Source: DATFVA01 sp963745945 (lineage in GTDB: Bacteria > Bacteroidota > Ignavibacteria > Ignavibacteriales > Ignavibacteriaceae). Taken from it: a stretch of DNA of 64,000 bases. The notes beneath the pieces were generated by a model. The model was not told the origin of the DNA. It saw nothing but the letters and a program-made list of their open reading frames with translations, and ran no database searches. The DNA lies in NCBI GenBank assembly GCA_963745945.1, contig CAVUZG010000004.1, forward strand, positions 744,001 to 808,000, read 5' to 3'. Positions 10,486 through 19,272 of this stretch are shown here, piece by piece (position 1 is the first letter of the stretch; every line of letters begins with the position of its first letter). The translations under genes and the position numbers were made by a program.

Positions 10486-11712
10486 ATGCTCAAAGCAAAA
10501 AGAATTTTAATAGTTGATGATGAAGAATTTATACGCCTTAGTCTGCAGCAGATATTGTCGGAAGAAAAATATAAAATAATCCTGAATGATTCCGGCAGTG
10601 CTGCTTTAAAAACTATTAAAGATGAAGAGGTAGACCTGGTTTTGCTTGATCTCAATCTGCCTGATATGAGCGGTCTTGATGTACTGAATCAAATAAAAAT
10701 TGTTCAGCCGGAAATTCTTACTATAATTATGACAGGATTTGCCTCAGTTGAATCTGCAGTGGAAGCAATTAAATTGGGAGCATACGATTATATTAAAAAA
10801 CCATTTAAAGCCGATGCAATTAAACTAATTACCAGACTTGCACTCGAAACCCAGTCATTAAAGAAGACTGTTTCAGAGTTAAAAGAACAATCATTAGCCG
10901 GTAAAAGTATTGAAAGTATGGTCGGAAATTCTTCGGTCATAAATACTATTAAAAACCAGATATTTGAATATTCAAAACATGATTCTGCAACTGTTTTAAT
11001 TACAGGACAAAGTGGAACAGGAAAGGAATTGGTTGCTTCAGCTTTACACAATTTAAGTGAGCGAAGGGACAAAGAGTTTGTGGAAATAAACTGTGCCTCC
11101 ATTCCCGAAAATCTCCTTGAAAGCGAACTCTTCGGTTACGAAAAAGGAGCTTTTACTGATGCCAAATCCAGCAAAGCGGGTCTTCTTGAAAAAGCTGACG
11201 GCGGAAGTTTATTCTTAGATGAGATCGGTGAAATGAGCCCACTGCTCCAGGCAAAGCTGTTAAGGGTTATCGAGAATAAAAAATTTATGCGTCTTGGCTC
11301 AACAAAAGAAATCACTTCAGATGTGAGGATAATAGCAGCGACTAACAAAAATCTCAAGGAGGCAATTTCAAAAAAAAATTTCAGAGAAGACCTTTATTAC
11401 AGATTGAATGTTCTCAGAATCGAACTTCCTGCATTAAAGGAAAGAGGCGAAGATATTATTTTACTGGCTAATTATTTTCTTGAGAACTTCAGGAAAAAAT
11501 TCAATAAAAAAATAACCGGTTTTTCTGATGAGTCCAAAAATAGGTTATTGGGTTATGAGTGGCCCGGAAATATACGTGAACTAAAGAACATCGTTGAGAG
11601 AATCTGCATACTTCAAAAACAACAGATTGTTGAAGAACATCATTTACCTGCGGAGCTGACTAATACCCCTGAAAATAATTTGACAGCTGAAGATAAACAA
11701 AATGAATTTTAA
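10486..11712 (+). CDS. sigma-54-dependent response regulator (NtrC/AtoC type), HTH missing from this frame
   Basis: A 408-residue protein with a receiver domain (acceptor Asp55 in VLLDLNLPDMSG) and a sigma-54 AAA+ domain (Walker A GQSGTGKE, Walker B LFLDEIGEM, and GAFTDA in place of the sigma-54-contacting GAFTGA, a substitution I believe is frequent in Bacteroidota). The reading frame stops just after the AAA+ lid (AELTNTPENN), without the C-terminal Fis-type DNA-binding domain. That domain is encoded directly afterwards in the +1 frame (11702-11881). It receives phosphate from the kinase encoded 9 bp upstream. See the separate entry on the split. Confidence 0.92.
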   Translation: MLKAKRILIVDDEEFIRLSLQQILSEEKYKIILNDSGSAALKTIKDEEVDLVLLDLNLPDMSGLDVLNQIKIVQPEILTIIMTGFASVESAVEAIKLGAYDYIKKPFKADAIKLITRLALETQSLKKTVSELKEQSLAGKSIESMVGNSSVINTIKNQIFEYSKHDSATVLITGQSGTGKELVASALHNLSERRDKEFVEINCASIPENLLESELFGYEKGAFTDAKSSKAGLLEKADGGSLFLDEIGEMSPLLQAKLLRVIENKKFMRLGSTKEITSDVRIIAATNKNLKEAISKKNFREDLYYRLNVLRIELPALKERGEDIILLANYFLENFRKKFNKKITGFSDESKNRLLGYEWPGNIRELKNIVERICILQKQQIVEEHHLPAELTNTPENNLTAEDKQNEF

Positions 11713-11881
11713 TAATTTATCGTTCGAAGAGATTCTTAGAGAAACAGAAATAAACCTTATTAAAAAAGCATACGAACAAAGTGGTAAAAATACGTCTCAA
11801 ACAGCACGAATTTTAAAAATACCAAGGGAAACACTTCGGTACAAACTTGATAAATATAACCTTGGTGATGGTGAATTTTAG
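11702..11881 (+). CDS. Fis-type helix-turn-helix domain, split from the NtrC-type regulator
   Basis: A 59-residue frame from an ATG at 11702 that overlaps the end of the regulator gene by 11 bp in another frame. Its sequence (EEILRETEINLIKKAYEQ, then SQTARILKIPRETLRYKL) is the classic C-terminal Fis-like HTH of NtrC-family activators. Removing one A from the AAAA run at 11699-11702 would fuse it in frame to the AAA+ domain. It is therefore either a sequencing indel, a real split with translational coupling at the overlapping ATG, or a frameshift site. No good Shine-Dalgarno sequence precedes the ATG. Confidence 0.8.
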   Translation: MNFNNLSFEEILRETEINLIKKAYEQSGKNTSQTARILKIPRETLRYKLDKYNLGDGEF

Positions 11882-11975
11882 CCGGAAAATTGGCGAAGAT
11901 TCACCAGAGTTCTCTTTAAAATATTTATTAATACTTTAAAGCTCTCCAAAACAAATTCCTTTATTAATATTTCAG

Positions 11976-11990
11976 TGGCATTTCATTTGA
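11976..11990 (+). promoter_or_regulatory. candidate sigma-54 (-24/-12) promoter before porin and importer
   Basis: TGGCA, six bases, then TTGA, the same pattern and spacing as the element at 7196. It lies 57 bp before the porin start. With the sigma-54 activator encoded immediately upstream, this could be its target promoter, driving the porin and importer genes. The -12 box deviates (TTGA instead of TTGC). A repeated TTCGAA dyad lies between this element and the gene (about 12003-12020). Confidence 0.38.
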
Positions 11991-12046
11991 ACCTCCGCGT
12001 TATTCGAATAGTAATTCGAAAACTATATTAATTTTTAGGAGGAAAT

Positions 12047-13138
12047 ATGAAAAAATTATTTGTTTCACTATCTGTTGTTTTATTGTTTGGATTAACAGGT
12101 AGTACATTCGCTCAGATTTCATGGTCCGGTGATTTACAGGTTCGTCCAAGATATGACCTCAAAAATGCTCATACCTATGGTGGTGTAACTAAAGATCTTT
12201 ATTACATGCTTAAAGCTACTTTGGACTTTAGTGCAGATATTGGTGATGGATTTTTTGCTAAGACCAGATTAGAGCACTACAATTATGCAGGCTACGTTTA
12301 TACAAGCAATGCTGGTGTTGCAAACCCGATACTAACAGGTTCTAATGATATTATTGGTCGCCCCGTAGTTAACTTTGATTTAATGTACTTTGGGGTTCAT
12401 AGAGAAGGTTGGGGACTTGAAGGTGGAATCTTCCCAATTAGCGGGGTAGCAAATCCAGTATTAGATCTACATTATATGCCAATGATTATCATTGATATTC
12501 CATTTACGCTTTACAGATCCAACAGTCTTGTTGGTATACAGGGATATGTGGCCGCTGGTCCCGGAAAAATCGATTACTTTGTAAGCAACGATCAGAATCA
12601 ATTATACGAGGAAGATGTTAATGGAACCGTTTTAAACGACAAACATGATACATACACGTTTGGTGCTGATTATTCATTTAAAGTAAGTGATTGGTGGTTC
12701 CAGCCTACTGCTATGGTAACATGGGCAAGCGATTCGACAGCTGCACCGTTAAGTTATGGTCTCAATTTATCAACTCCGGAATTTTCAGGATTTAAGTTCG
12801 GCGGAAATGCTGCTTTTTCTACACAAAACGTAGATGGTACACCAAAGTATAACGCTCAATTATTCAGAATAAAAGTTGATGCAAAGTTGGGTCCGGGCTC
12901 ATTACAGGCATGGTATGATTTTGCGAAAAGAACAGATAAATCTCCTGTTACAGGGGTTGCAGATGTTGACCATAATTATACTTATCTGTGGCTCTTATAC
13001 AAGATTCCAGTCTACAGCTCCGATCATGGATCTGTTACTATTATCCCTCGCTGGAGACATATGACTGAAAAAGTTGATAATGCAAAAGACTATGCAAGAG
13101 AAAAAATTGAATGCCTATTCTCAATTGCATTTAAATAA
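12047..13138 (+). CDS. porin-like outer-membrane beta-barrel protein
   Basis: A 363-residue protein with a clear Sec signal (MKKLFVSLSVVLLFG...TFA) and a body of alternating amphipathic strands rich in Tyr, Trp and Phe (WSGDLQVRPRYDL, WWFQPTAMVTW), ending in a hydrophobic residue as barrels do. A strong AGGAGG lies upstream. It sits 22 bp ahead of the periplasmic-binding-protein gene of the importer, so it probably gives the substrate passage through the outer membrane. I cannot name a specific porin family. Confidence 0.75.
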   Translation: MKKLFVSLSVVLLFGLTGSTFAQISWSGDLQVRPRYDLKNAHTYGGVTKDLYYMLKATLDFSADIGDGFFAKTRLEHYNYAGYVYTSNAGVANPILTGSNDIIGRPVVNFDLMYFGVHREGWGLEGGIFPISGVANPVLDLHYMPMIIIDIPFTLYRSNSLVGIQGYVAAGPGKIDYFVSNDQNQLYEEDVNGTVLNDKHDTYTFGADYSFKVSDWWFQPTAMVTWASDSTAAPLSYGLNLSTPEFSGFKFGGNAAFSTQNVDGTPKYNAQLFRIKVDAKLGPGSLQAWYDFAKRTDKSPVTGVADVDHNYTYLWLLYKIPVYSSDHGSVTIIPRWRHMTEKVDNAKDYAREKIECLFSIAFK

Positions 13139-13160
13139 AAAAAATTACTAAGGTGATCAA

Positions 13161-14399
13161 ATGAAATTATTTAAATTTTTAATAGCCGGTATTTTTACTG
13201 TTGCGTTAATCTTCGGATTGAACAGCTGCAGTAAAAATGATACCGGTCCGATAAAAATCGGTGTGCTTCTCCCCTTAACCGGAGCCCAGGCAAATTTTGG
13301 TGAGATGGAGAAAAATTCCTACGAAATGGTAAAAGAAAAAGTTAATTCTGAAGGTGGAATCAAAGGAAGAATGCTAGAATTCGTTTATGAAGATGATACA
13401 GGAAAACCAGATGTGGGAAGATCGGGTGCAGAAAAATTAATTAACGTAAATAAAGTTCCTTTAATAACCGGTGGTTATAGTTCCTCGGTTACTTTTGCAG
13501 CATGCGCGGTTGCACAACAAAACCGCGTTCCTTTTCTGGTCTGCACAGGTTCAGTTGATAAAATTACTGAACCTGAAAGTTTTAACCTCACAACAAATGA
13601 TGGTGATAAATTTTATATCTACCGTGTGAATCCACCCGTCTCTGAATATGCTTCGGGATTGGAAAGTATGCTTACACAGGTTGTTAAACCAACAAATGTT
13701 TACATCATTCATGAAAATACATCATTCGGTACAGGAGGCGCTGCTTCATTTAAGAAAACCTGTGAAAAGCTAGGTATAAATGTAATTGATGTAAAATCAT
13801 ATTCCGGCGGAACGGTTGATTTCAAACCGCTGCTGCAAAATGTGAAGAAAGCAAATCCGGACATGGTTTATATGATCTCCTATGTAATGGATGCAGCATT
13901 ACTTATGAAACAGGCCCGCGAAATCAATTTCACTCCCAAACTTTTTATTGGTGCGGGTGCAGGTTTTACTATGCCGGCATTCAAAGATAACGCCGGTGAG
14001 GCATCTAACCGTGTTCTTTCAGCTACACTGTGGCATCAATCTCTACCAATACCCGGTGCTACAGAATATTACGATAATTACATAAAGAAATATGGAGGCG
14101 ATGGTCCTGATTACCATGGTGCTGAAGCTTATGCAGCAGGACAGGTTGTAGCGGAAATTCTTAAGAGTACCGACGATTATACATCCGAAGGTTTAAAGAA
14201 AGCACTCGATAAAGTCGATATGAAAACAGTTTTTGGTCCGGTTAAATTCACATCGTATGATACTAAAATTCATCAGAATAAAATGGACACATACGTGGTA
14301 CAATGGATAGATGGAAAACTAATGCTCGTGTGGCCTAAAAACCTGGCTAATGCAGACTTCGAATATCCGATTAATTGGTCAGTTGTGTGGAATAAGTAA
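13161..14399 (+). CDS. livJ: branched-chain amino-acid ABC transporter, substrate-binding lipoprotein
   Basis: A 412-residue type I periplasmic-binding protein of the LivJ/LivK family. It has a lipoprotein signal with lipidated Cys23 (IFGLNSC) and the family opening IKIGVLLPLTGAQANFGEMEK, then the two-lobe Rossmann-like fold. It captures a ligand and delivers it to the two permeases encoded next. The operon holds the full LivJHMGF set. The family also takes urea, amides or aromatic acids, so leucine/isoleucine/valine is only the default guess. The lipid anchor is unusual for enterobacterial LivJ but common in other phyla. Confidence 0.9.
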   Translation: MKLFKFLIAGIFTVALIFGLNSCSKNDTGPIKIGVLLPLTGAQANFGEMEKNSYEMVKEKVNSEGGIKGRMLEFVYEDDTGKPDVGRSGAEKLINVNKVPLITGGYSSSVTFAACAVAQQNRVPFLVCTGSVDKITEPESFNLTTNDGDKFYIYRVNPPVSEYASGLESMLTQVVKPTNVYIIHENTSFGTGGAASFKKTCEKLGINVIDVKSYSGGTVDFKPLLQNVKKANPDMVYMISYVMDAALLMKQAREINFTPKLFIGAGAGFTMPAFKDNAGEASNRVLSATLWHQSLPIPGATEYYDNYIKKYGGDGPDYHGAEAYAAGQVVAEILKSTDDYTSEGLKKALDKVDMKTVFGPVKFTSYDTKIHQNKMDTYVVQWIDGKLMLVWPKNLANADFEYPINWSVVWNK

Positions 14400-14445
14400 G
14401 GTTACGCTAAACAATCAAAGATAAATTAAATTTTAAGGAAGAGGA

Positions 14446-15321
14446 ATGGAGCTTATACTGCAATCTCTCATTTATGGTCTTCTGATCGGTGGACTATATG
14501 CTATAATTGGAATAGGAATGACACTGATTATGGGTGTATTGAATATAATTAATCTTGCCCATGGACAAATAATGATGGTTGCAATGTATCTTACCTGGGT
14601 AATGTGGCAATTTGCAGGCCTGGATCCATACCTCTCCATTTTTATAACTATTCCTGCTGTATTCTTTTTAGGTAAAGGGATAAGCAAATTCCTTCTTTAC
14701 CCTCTTATAAAAAAAGAATCAATTCTTCCTGAAAACCAGGTGCTAATGACTGTAGGAATAGGAATGGTTCTGGTGGAACTTGCCCGCTCTGTTTTTTCTA
14801 GTGATTACCGTTCAGTTCGTACAGGTTACTCAGATGAATCCTGGCATTTGGGAAATATTTCGTTAAGTGTTCCGTTGGTAATCGCTTTTATTATTGCAAT
14901 ATTTTTAACAATCGGACTTTTCATTCTATTAACCAAGACCGATTTAGGGAGATCAATCCGTGCAACTGCACAGGATAAAGAGGCAGCAACATTGATGGGT
15001 ATAAGCGCTAAGAAAATAACAATCCTAACATACGGGTTAGGCAGTGGATTGGTCGCCGCTGCTGGTACTCTCCTGCTTCCCGTATATTATCTTTTCCCCG
15101 ATGTTGGTCCTATCTTCACTGTTAAAGCATTTGTAATTACCATACTTGGCGGGCTTGGTTCACCAATAGGCGCTATTGCCGGAGGGCTTGTTCTTGGAAT
15201 TGCTGAAACTTTTGGAGCTACTTACATTAGTATGGGCTACCGTGATGCAGTTGGGCTTATCATTTTTCTTCTTGTACTGGTATTTCTCCCTGGTGGTATA
15301 AAACAACTAACTAAAATTTAG
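14446..15321 (+). CDS. livH: branched-chain amino-acid ABC transporter permease LivH
   Basis: A 291-residue integral membrane permease with about eight hydrophobic segments and the family signatures NIINLAHGQIMMVAMYLTW near the start and FVITILGGLGSPIGAIAGG near the end. It pairs with LivM, encoded 7 bp downstream, to form the membrane channel of the importer. Length is normal for the family. AGGAAGAGGA precedes the ATG. Confidence 0.95.
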   Translation: MELILQSLIYGLLIGGLYAIIGIGMTLIMGVLNIINLAHGQIMMVAMYLTWVMWQFAGLDPYLSIFITIPAVFFLGKGISKFLLYPLIKKESILPENQVLMTVGIGMVLVELARSVFSSDYRSVRTGYSDESWHLGNISLSVPLVIAFIIAIFLTIGLFILLTKTDLGRSIRATAQDKEAATLMGISAKKITILTYGLGSGLVAAAGTLLLPVYYLFPDVGPIFTVKAFVITILGGLGSPIGAIAGGLVLGIAETFGATYISMGYRDAVGLIIFLLVLVFLPGGIKQLTKI

Positions 15322-15328
15322 GTTTAGT

Positions 15329-16324
15329 ATGAAAGAAAGGGTTTCTGCACGCACATTTAAGATTACCCGGGTTGAATGGATAATTATTGCCGTCTCACTG
15401 ATTCTTCCTGTAATATTTGATTTTTCCCCTTACTTCCAGGGATTACTAATATTTATAATGATGTGGGTAATCCTCGGAAGTTCCTGGAATCTGCTCGCGG
15501 GTTATACCGGACTTGTTTCTTTTGGTCACGCAGCATATTTCGGAATTGGTGCTTATGCAGCAGCAATACCTTTTCTTCATTTCGGACTTTCTCCCTGGTG
15601 GGGATTATTAACAGGCGGTATTGCTGCAATTATTCTTGGTTACCTTTTAGGAATCGTGGTTTTTCGACTTCGTGGGCCATACTTTGCTCTTGGTACTTTG
15701 GCTACCGCAGAAATACTAAGAATAATTTTTGGTGAAGAGGATTGGCTTACTAATGGTCATACCGGAATTTTATATATGACAACTTGGGTAAGTAAATATC
15801 CATATTATTACATCGCACTTGCACTGGCTCTAGGAGCGGTTTTCTCGGTTAAATATGTAATGAAAACCAAAGCAGGATTTTATTTCCTCTCAATACGCGA
15901 AGATCAGGATGCGGCTGAGGCGCTTGGGATAAATACAAAGAAATACAAAAACATTGCTACTATTATTTCAACATTCTGGGCCGGAATGGCAGGGGCTTTT
16001 TATATGATTTATATGGGTTTCATCGATCCGGAAGTTGTTTTTGCATTACATAATATTTCCATAATCACAATACTGGTTGGTATTATCGGAGGTGTCGGTA
16101 CAATCTGGGGACCGGCTGTTGGGGCTGTTGTCATGGTATTTATGCAGGAACTTTTCCGTTCATCAATTTTTGGTCTAGCACCTGAATGGCTTTCAAGATT
16201 TCATTCACTCGTATTCGGATTGTTAGTTATCTTCGTGATATTATATATGGCCGGAGGAATTGTAGGTGATTGGAAATTGATCTCCCGCAGATTCAGAAAA
16301 GTGCCTGTGGAGGAACAAAAATGA
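15329..16324 (+). CDS. livM: branched-chain amino-acid ABC transporter permease LivM
   Basis: A 331-residue permease with the LivM signatures NLLAGYTGLVSFGHAAYFGIG and ISIITILVGIIGGVGTIWG and about nine hydrophobic segments. Forms the heterodimeric channel with LivH. Its stop codon overlaps the start of the livG-like gene by 4 bp (ATGA), indicating translational coupling. Confidence 0.95.
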   Translation: MKERVSARTFKITRVEWIIIAVSLILPVIFDFSPYFQGLLIFIMMWVILGSSWNLLAGYTGLVSFGHAAYFGIGAYAAAIPFLHFGLSPWWGLLTGGIAAIILGYLLGIVVFRLRGPYFALGTLATAEILRIIFGEEDWLTNGHTGILYMTTWVSKYPYYYIALALALGAVFSVKYVMKTKAGFYFLSIREDQDAAEALGINTKKYKNIATIISTFWAGMAGAFYMIYMGFIDPEVVFALHNISIITILVGIIGGVGTIWGPAVGAVVMVFMQELFRSSIFGLAPEWLSRFHSLVFGLLVIFVILYMAGGIVGDWKLISRRFRKVPVEEQK

Positions 16325-17064
16325 GTGCACTCTCTATATCAAATTTAACGAAAGTTTTTGGTGGATTAACGGCTGTTAACAATGTTTCTTTTGATGTGCA
16401 GGAAGGTGAAATATTCGGGCTGATCGGTCCAAATGGCAGTGGAAAAACTACTATCTTTAATATGATAAGTCAGTATTACACTGTTACAGCCGGCAAGATT
16501 TATTTCAAAGGACAGGATATTACCAAAAAGAAAACATTTGAAATAGTCCGGCTCGGAATCGGCAGAACTTTCCAGGTTGTGAAGCCGCTCAAAAGATTAT
16601 CAGTTGAAGAAAATGTTATGGCTGCCGCGTTTGCAAGAGAATCATCATTTGCCGGAGCAAGAAAAACTGCCAGAGAAGTATTAGAGTTTTGTAAACTTGA
16701 TGATCAAAGTAATATTAAAGCCGGAGGACTACCTATTGCAGGGAGAAAGCGTCTGGAAATAGCAAAAGCACTTGCAACAAGACCATTTCTATTACTTCTC
16801 GATGAAACTGCAGCTGGTTTAAATCCATCTGAACTTGATGAAGCGATTGAAATTATAAAAAATATCAGGAACGAACTGGGTATCACAGTTGTAATTGTTG
16901 AACACATAATGAAAGTTATAATGAGCATAAGCGACAGGATACACGCAATCGCTTATGGAGCAACAATAGCTGAAGGAACCCCACAGGAGGTTGCTAAAAA
17001 TACTACTGTGATTGAAGCATATCTTGGTACTGATTATAATTCCGGGGAAAATAATAATGCTTAG
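16321..17064 (+). CDS. livG: branched-chain amino-acid ABC transporter ATP-binding protein LivG
   Basis: A 247-residue ATPase with Walker A GPNGSGKTT, an atypical signature region (GLPIAGRKRLEIAKALA), Walker B LLLLDETAAGL and the H-loop histidine in IVEHIMKVI. I chose the ATG at 16321 because GGAGG lies 7 bases before it and it overlaps the livM stop; a longer frame from 16270 would add 17 residues inside livM. The C-terminal tail typical of LivG (GTPQEVAKNTTVIEAYLG) is present. Confidence 0.95.
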   Translation: MSALSISNLTKVFGGLTAVNNVSFDVQEGEIFGLIGPNGSGKTTIFNMISQYYTVTAGKIYFKGQDITKKKTFEIVRLGIGRTFQVVKPLKRLSVEENVMAAAFARESSFAGARKTAREVLEFCKLDDQSNIKAGGLPIAGRKRLEIAKALATRPFLLLLDETAAGLNPSELDEAIEIIKNIRNELGITVVIVEHIMKVIMSISDRIHAIAYGATIAEGTPQEVAKNTTVIEAYLGTDYNSGENNNA

Positions 17065-17761
17065 AATAGAAAACCTGAATATGAGCTATGGAGATATGCA
17101 GGTACTCTGGGATGTTTCTTTTGAAGTTGAAGAGGGAGAAATAATTGTACTTGTAGGAGCCAATGGAGCAGGTAAATCTTCAACACTAAAAACAATTTCA
17201 GGTTTACAAAAGGCTAATTCCGGCACAATTGAATTTGATGGAAAATCTCTGAGCAGAACTTCACCTGAAGAGATAATAAAAGAAGGTGTTGTACATTGTC
17301 CTGAGGGAAGACGGTTATTTAATGAAATGACAGTTGAAGAAAATTTATTTATGGGTTCTTTGCATGGTAAGGCTAAAAAAGAACGAATTAATACTCTCGA
17401 GGAATGTTATTCACTTTTTCCCAGATTAAAAGAAAGAAGAAAACAACTTGCAGGAACATTAAGCGGGGGCGAACAACAAATGGCTGCAATTGCGCGTGGT
17501 TTAATGTCCCTTCCAAAATTACTGATGCTGGATGAACCAAGCCTTGGGTTGGCTCCCGTGCTTGTTCAGAATATTTTTGAAATTATAAAAGACATTAATA
17601 AAAAGGGAATGACCATATTGCTTGTTGAACAAAATGTACAGATGACCTTAAAGTTTTGTACCCGCGCTTATGTTTTGGAAAATGGAAAAATATCAATAAG
17701 TGGAACAGGAAAAGAATTGCTCAACAATGAGCACGTTAAATCGGCTTATTTAGGAATATAA
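17057..17761 (+). CDS. livF: branched-chain amino-acid ABC transporter ATP-binding protein LivF
   Basis: A 234-residue ATPase with Walker A GANGAGKSS, signature LSGGEQQM, Walker B LLMLDEPSLGL and H-loop VEQNV. The start at 17057 gives the normal LivF N-terminus (MLRIENLNMSYGDMQ) with GGGG upstream and an 8-bp overlap with livG. It is the partner ATPase of LivG and the last gene of the importer proper. Confidence 0.95.
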   Translation: MLRIENLNMSYGDMQVLWDVSFEVEEGEIIVLVGANGAGKSSTLKTISGLQKANSGTIEFDGKSLSRTSPEEIIKEGVVHCPEGRRLFNEMTVEENLFMGSLHGKAKKERINTLEECYSLFPRLKERRKQLAGTLSGGEQQMAAIARGLMSLPKLLMLDEPSLGLAPVLVQNIFEIIKDINKKGMTILLVEQNVQMTLKFCTRAYVLENGKISISGTGKELLNNEHVKSAYLGI

Positions 17762-17776
17762 CCTAAAGGAAAAAGT

Positions 17777-18427
17777 ATGCTAGTCCGCAAATGGATGTCT
17801 AAAAATCCAATAACAATTGATGAGACCGCATCTCTTTCGGATGCAATAAACCTTCTTAAACAACATAAAATAAGAAGACTTCCTGTACTCAAAAAAGGAA
17901 AATTAATTGGAATAATTTCGGATAGAGATCTTAAAGAAGCTTCTCCATCAAAAGTAACATCACTTGATATTTGGGAACTGCATTATCTGATGTCTAAAAT
18001 TATTGTCAAACAAATAATGACAAAAAATCCGGTTACCGTTTCTCCAGAAACTACTCTTGAGAGAGCAGCAATATTAATGTTTGATAACAAAATTGGTGGC
18101 TTACCTGTTATTGATAAAGGAAATAAACTCGTTGGGATTCTGACTGAACAGGATGTTTTTAAAGCTTTGATAAATATTACCGGAGCTAGGTTTGCAGCCA
18201 ACAGGGTATCTATAGTTATACCTGATACTCCCGGATCAATAAAAGAAGTAATGGATATAATGAGAAAACACAATTTTAAATATAACAGTATACTGACCAC
18301 TCATGAAGGAGTTAAACAAGGTTACCGTGAAGTTTTAATCAGGTTTCAGACCGAAGAGGAAGAACTTGAAGAAATATTAAAAGATTTAAAAAAGAAATAC
18401 ACCAAAGTGGAATTAACAGTTGATTAA
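17777..18427 (+). CDS. AcuB-like CBS-pair/ACT-domain protein
   Basis: A 216-residue soluble protein with two CBS motifs (about residues 1-58 and 75-137; WMSKNPITI and IMTKNPVTV are the repeat starts) and a C-terminal ACT-like domain (about 142-213). This arrangement matches AcuB-type proteins, which sense adenine nucleotides through CBS and possibly amino acids through ACT. It lies 15 bp after livF in the same operon, so it may adjust uptake or branched-chain metabolism (inference). A strong terminator follows at 18521. Confidence 0.85.
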   Translation: MLVRKWMSKNPITIDETASLSDAINLLKQHKIRRLPVLKKGKLIGIISDRDLKEASPSKVTSLDIWELHYLMSKIIVKQIMTKNPVTVSPETTLERAAILMFDNKIGGLPVIDKGNKLVGILTEQDVFKALINITGARFAANRVSIVIPDTPGSIKEVMDIMRKHNFKYNSILTTHEGVKQGYREVLIRFQTEEEELEEILKDLKKKYTKVELTVD

Positions 18428-18520
18428 TATGATCAGGTTGAATATCAAAATGAAGATTTAAAGAAATATTTTGAAGAAAATTTTTGCTCAGCAGTGGAAG
18501 AAAAAAAAGAGTATTAAACA

Positions 18521-18548
18521 AAAAAGCTCAGAAATATCTGAGCTTTTT
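18521..18548. terminator. bidirectional rho-independent terminator
   Basis: A perfect stem AAAAAGCTCAG / CTGAGCTTTTT with a 6-base loop, A-rich before and T-rich after, so it works on both strands. It lies between the convergent importer operon (plus) and the RNA-binding protein gene (minus), and terminates both. Confidence 0.9.
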
Positions 18549-18570
18549 TAGTAAAATAATAAGCGGATAG

Positions 18571-18924
18571 TTACCAGCTTCTTCTACCGCCGCCGCCGCC
18601 GCTTCCACCGCCACGGTTTCCACCGCCACCGCCGCCTTTATATCCGCCACGACCGCCACCGCCGCCGCCTCTTCTGTTATCATTACGGGGACGAGCTTCA
18701 TTAACTGCAATTTTTTTACCTTTAACATCACGTGTATTAAGTTCTGTCATTGCTTTCTGTGCTTCTGCCTGTCCGGGCATTTCAACGAATCCAAATCCCT
18801 TGGATTCTCCCGAGAAAAGGTCTTTTATAACCTTTGCGCTTCTAACTGTTCCGTATTCGGAAAAAAGCGATTGTAAATCATCATCGGTAACTTCCTTTGA
18901 TAAATTTCCAACAAAAATGTTCAT
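18571..18924 (-). CDS. RRM RNA-binding protein with glycine-rich tail
   Basis: A 117-residue protein with one RNA-recognition motif: RNP2 IFVGNL at residues 3-8 and RNP1 KGFGFVEM at 42-49. A low-complexity Gly/Arg tail (about 85-117) follows and ends in RRSW. This is the layout of cyanobacterial and Bacteroidota Rbp proteins, often cold-inducible RNA chaperones. Single-gene unit with its own terminator. The tail is encoded by a run of GGC/GGT repeats that is GC-rich relative to the surroundings. Confidence 0.93.
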   Translation of the reverse strand: MNIFVGNLSKEVTDDDLQSLFSEYGTVRSAKVIKDLFSGESKGFGFVEMPGQAEAQKAMTELNTRDVKGKKIAVNEARPRNDNRRGGGGGGRGGYKGGGGGGNRGGGSGGGGGRRSW

Positions 18925-19272
18925 TTAAGTATTCCTTTGTTTATATGTTATTATTAATTATCTACTTAACAGTGAATTTACCGATGTAGTAGACGAAGTT
19001 ATTTATTCTCTTTGTGAATTATCTTAAAACGGAATGAAGAATAATTTTGATTCACTTTTTCAAAATACTATTAGGAGCTTATATAGGAACTATTAATCAA
19101 TATGATTTGAACAATCTTTTAAAGAAGGATGAAAATTATTGAGCCCTCACAAGAGTTCTGCATAACTTGATCTAATATATTGACATTTTTTTCTATATCA
19201 AAATGAAATTGCACACTCTTTTTAAAACTAATAACCCCTTTTTCAATTGATAATTATTGAGCAAATCAAACT
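18925..19272. other. intergenic region, 348 bp
   Basis: AT-rich leader and promoter region of the RRM gene plus the downstream flank of the bicupin gene. I find no gene, hairpin or repeat that stands out. A TTGACA at about 19178 on the plus strand has no gene behind it. Confidence 0.5.
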
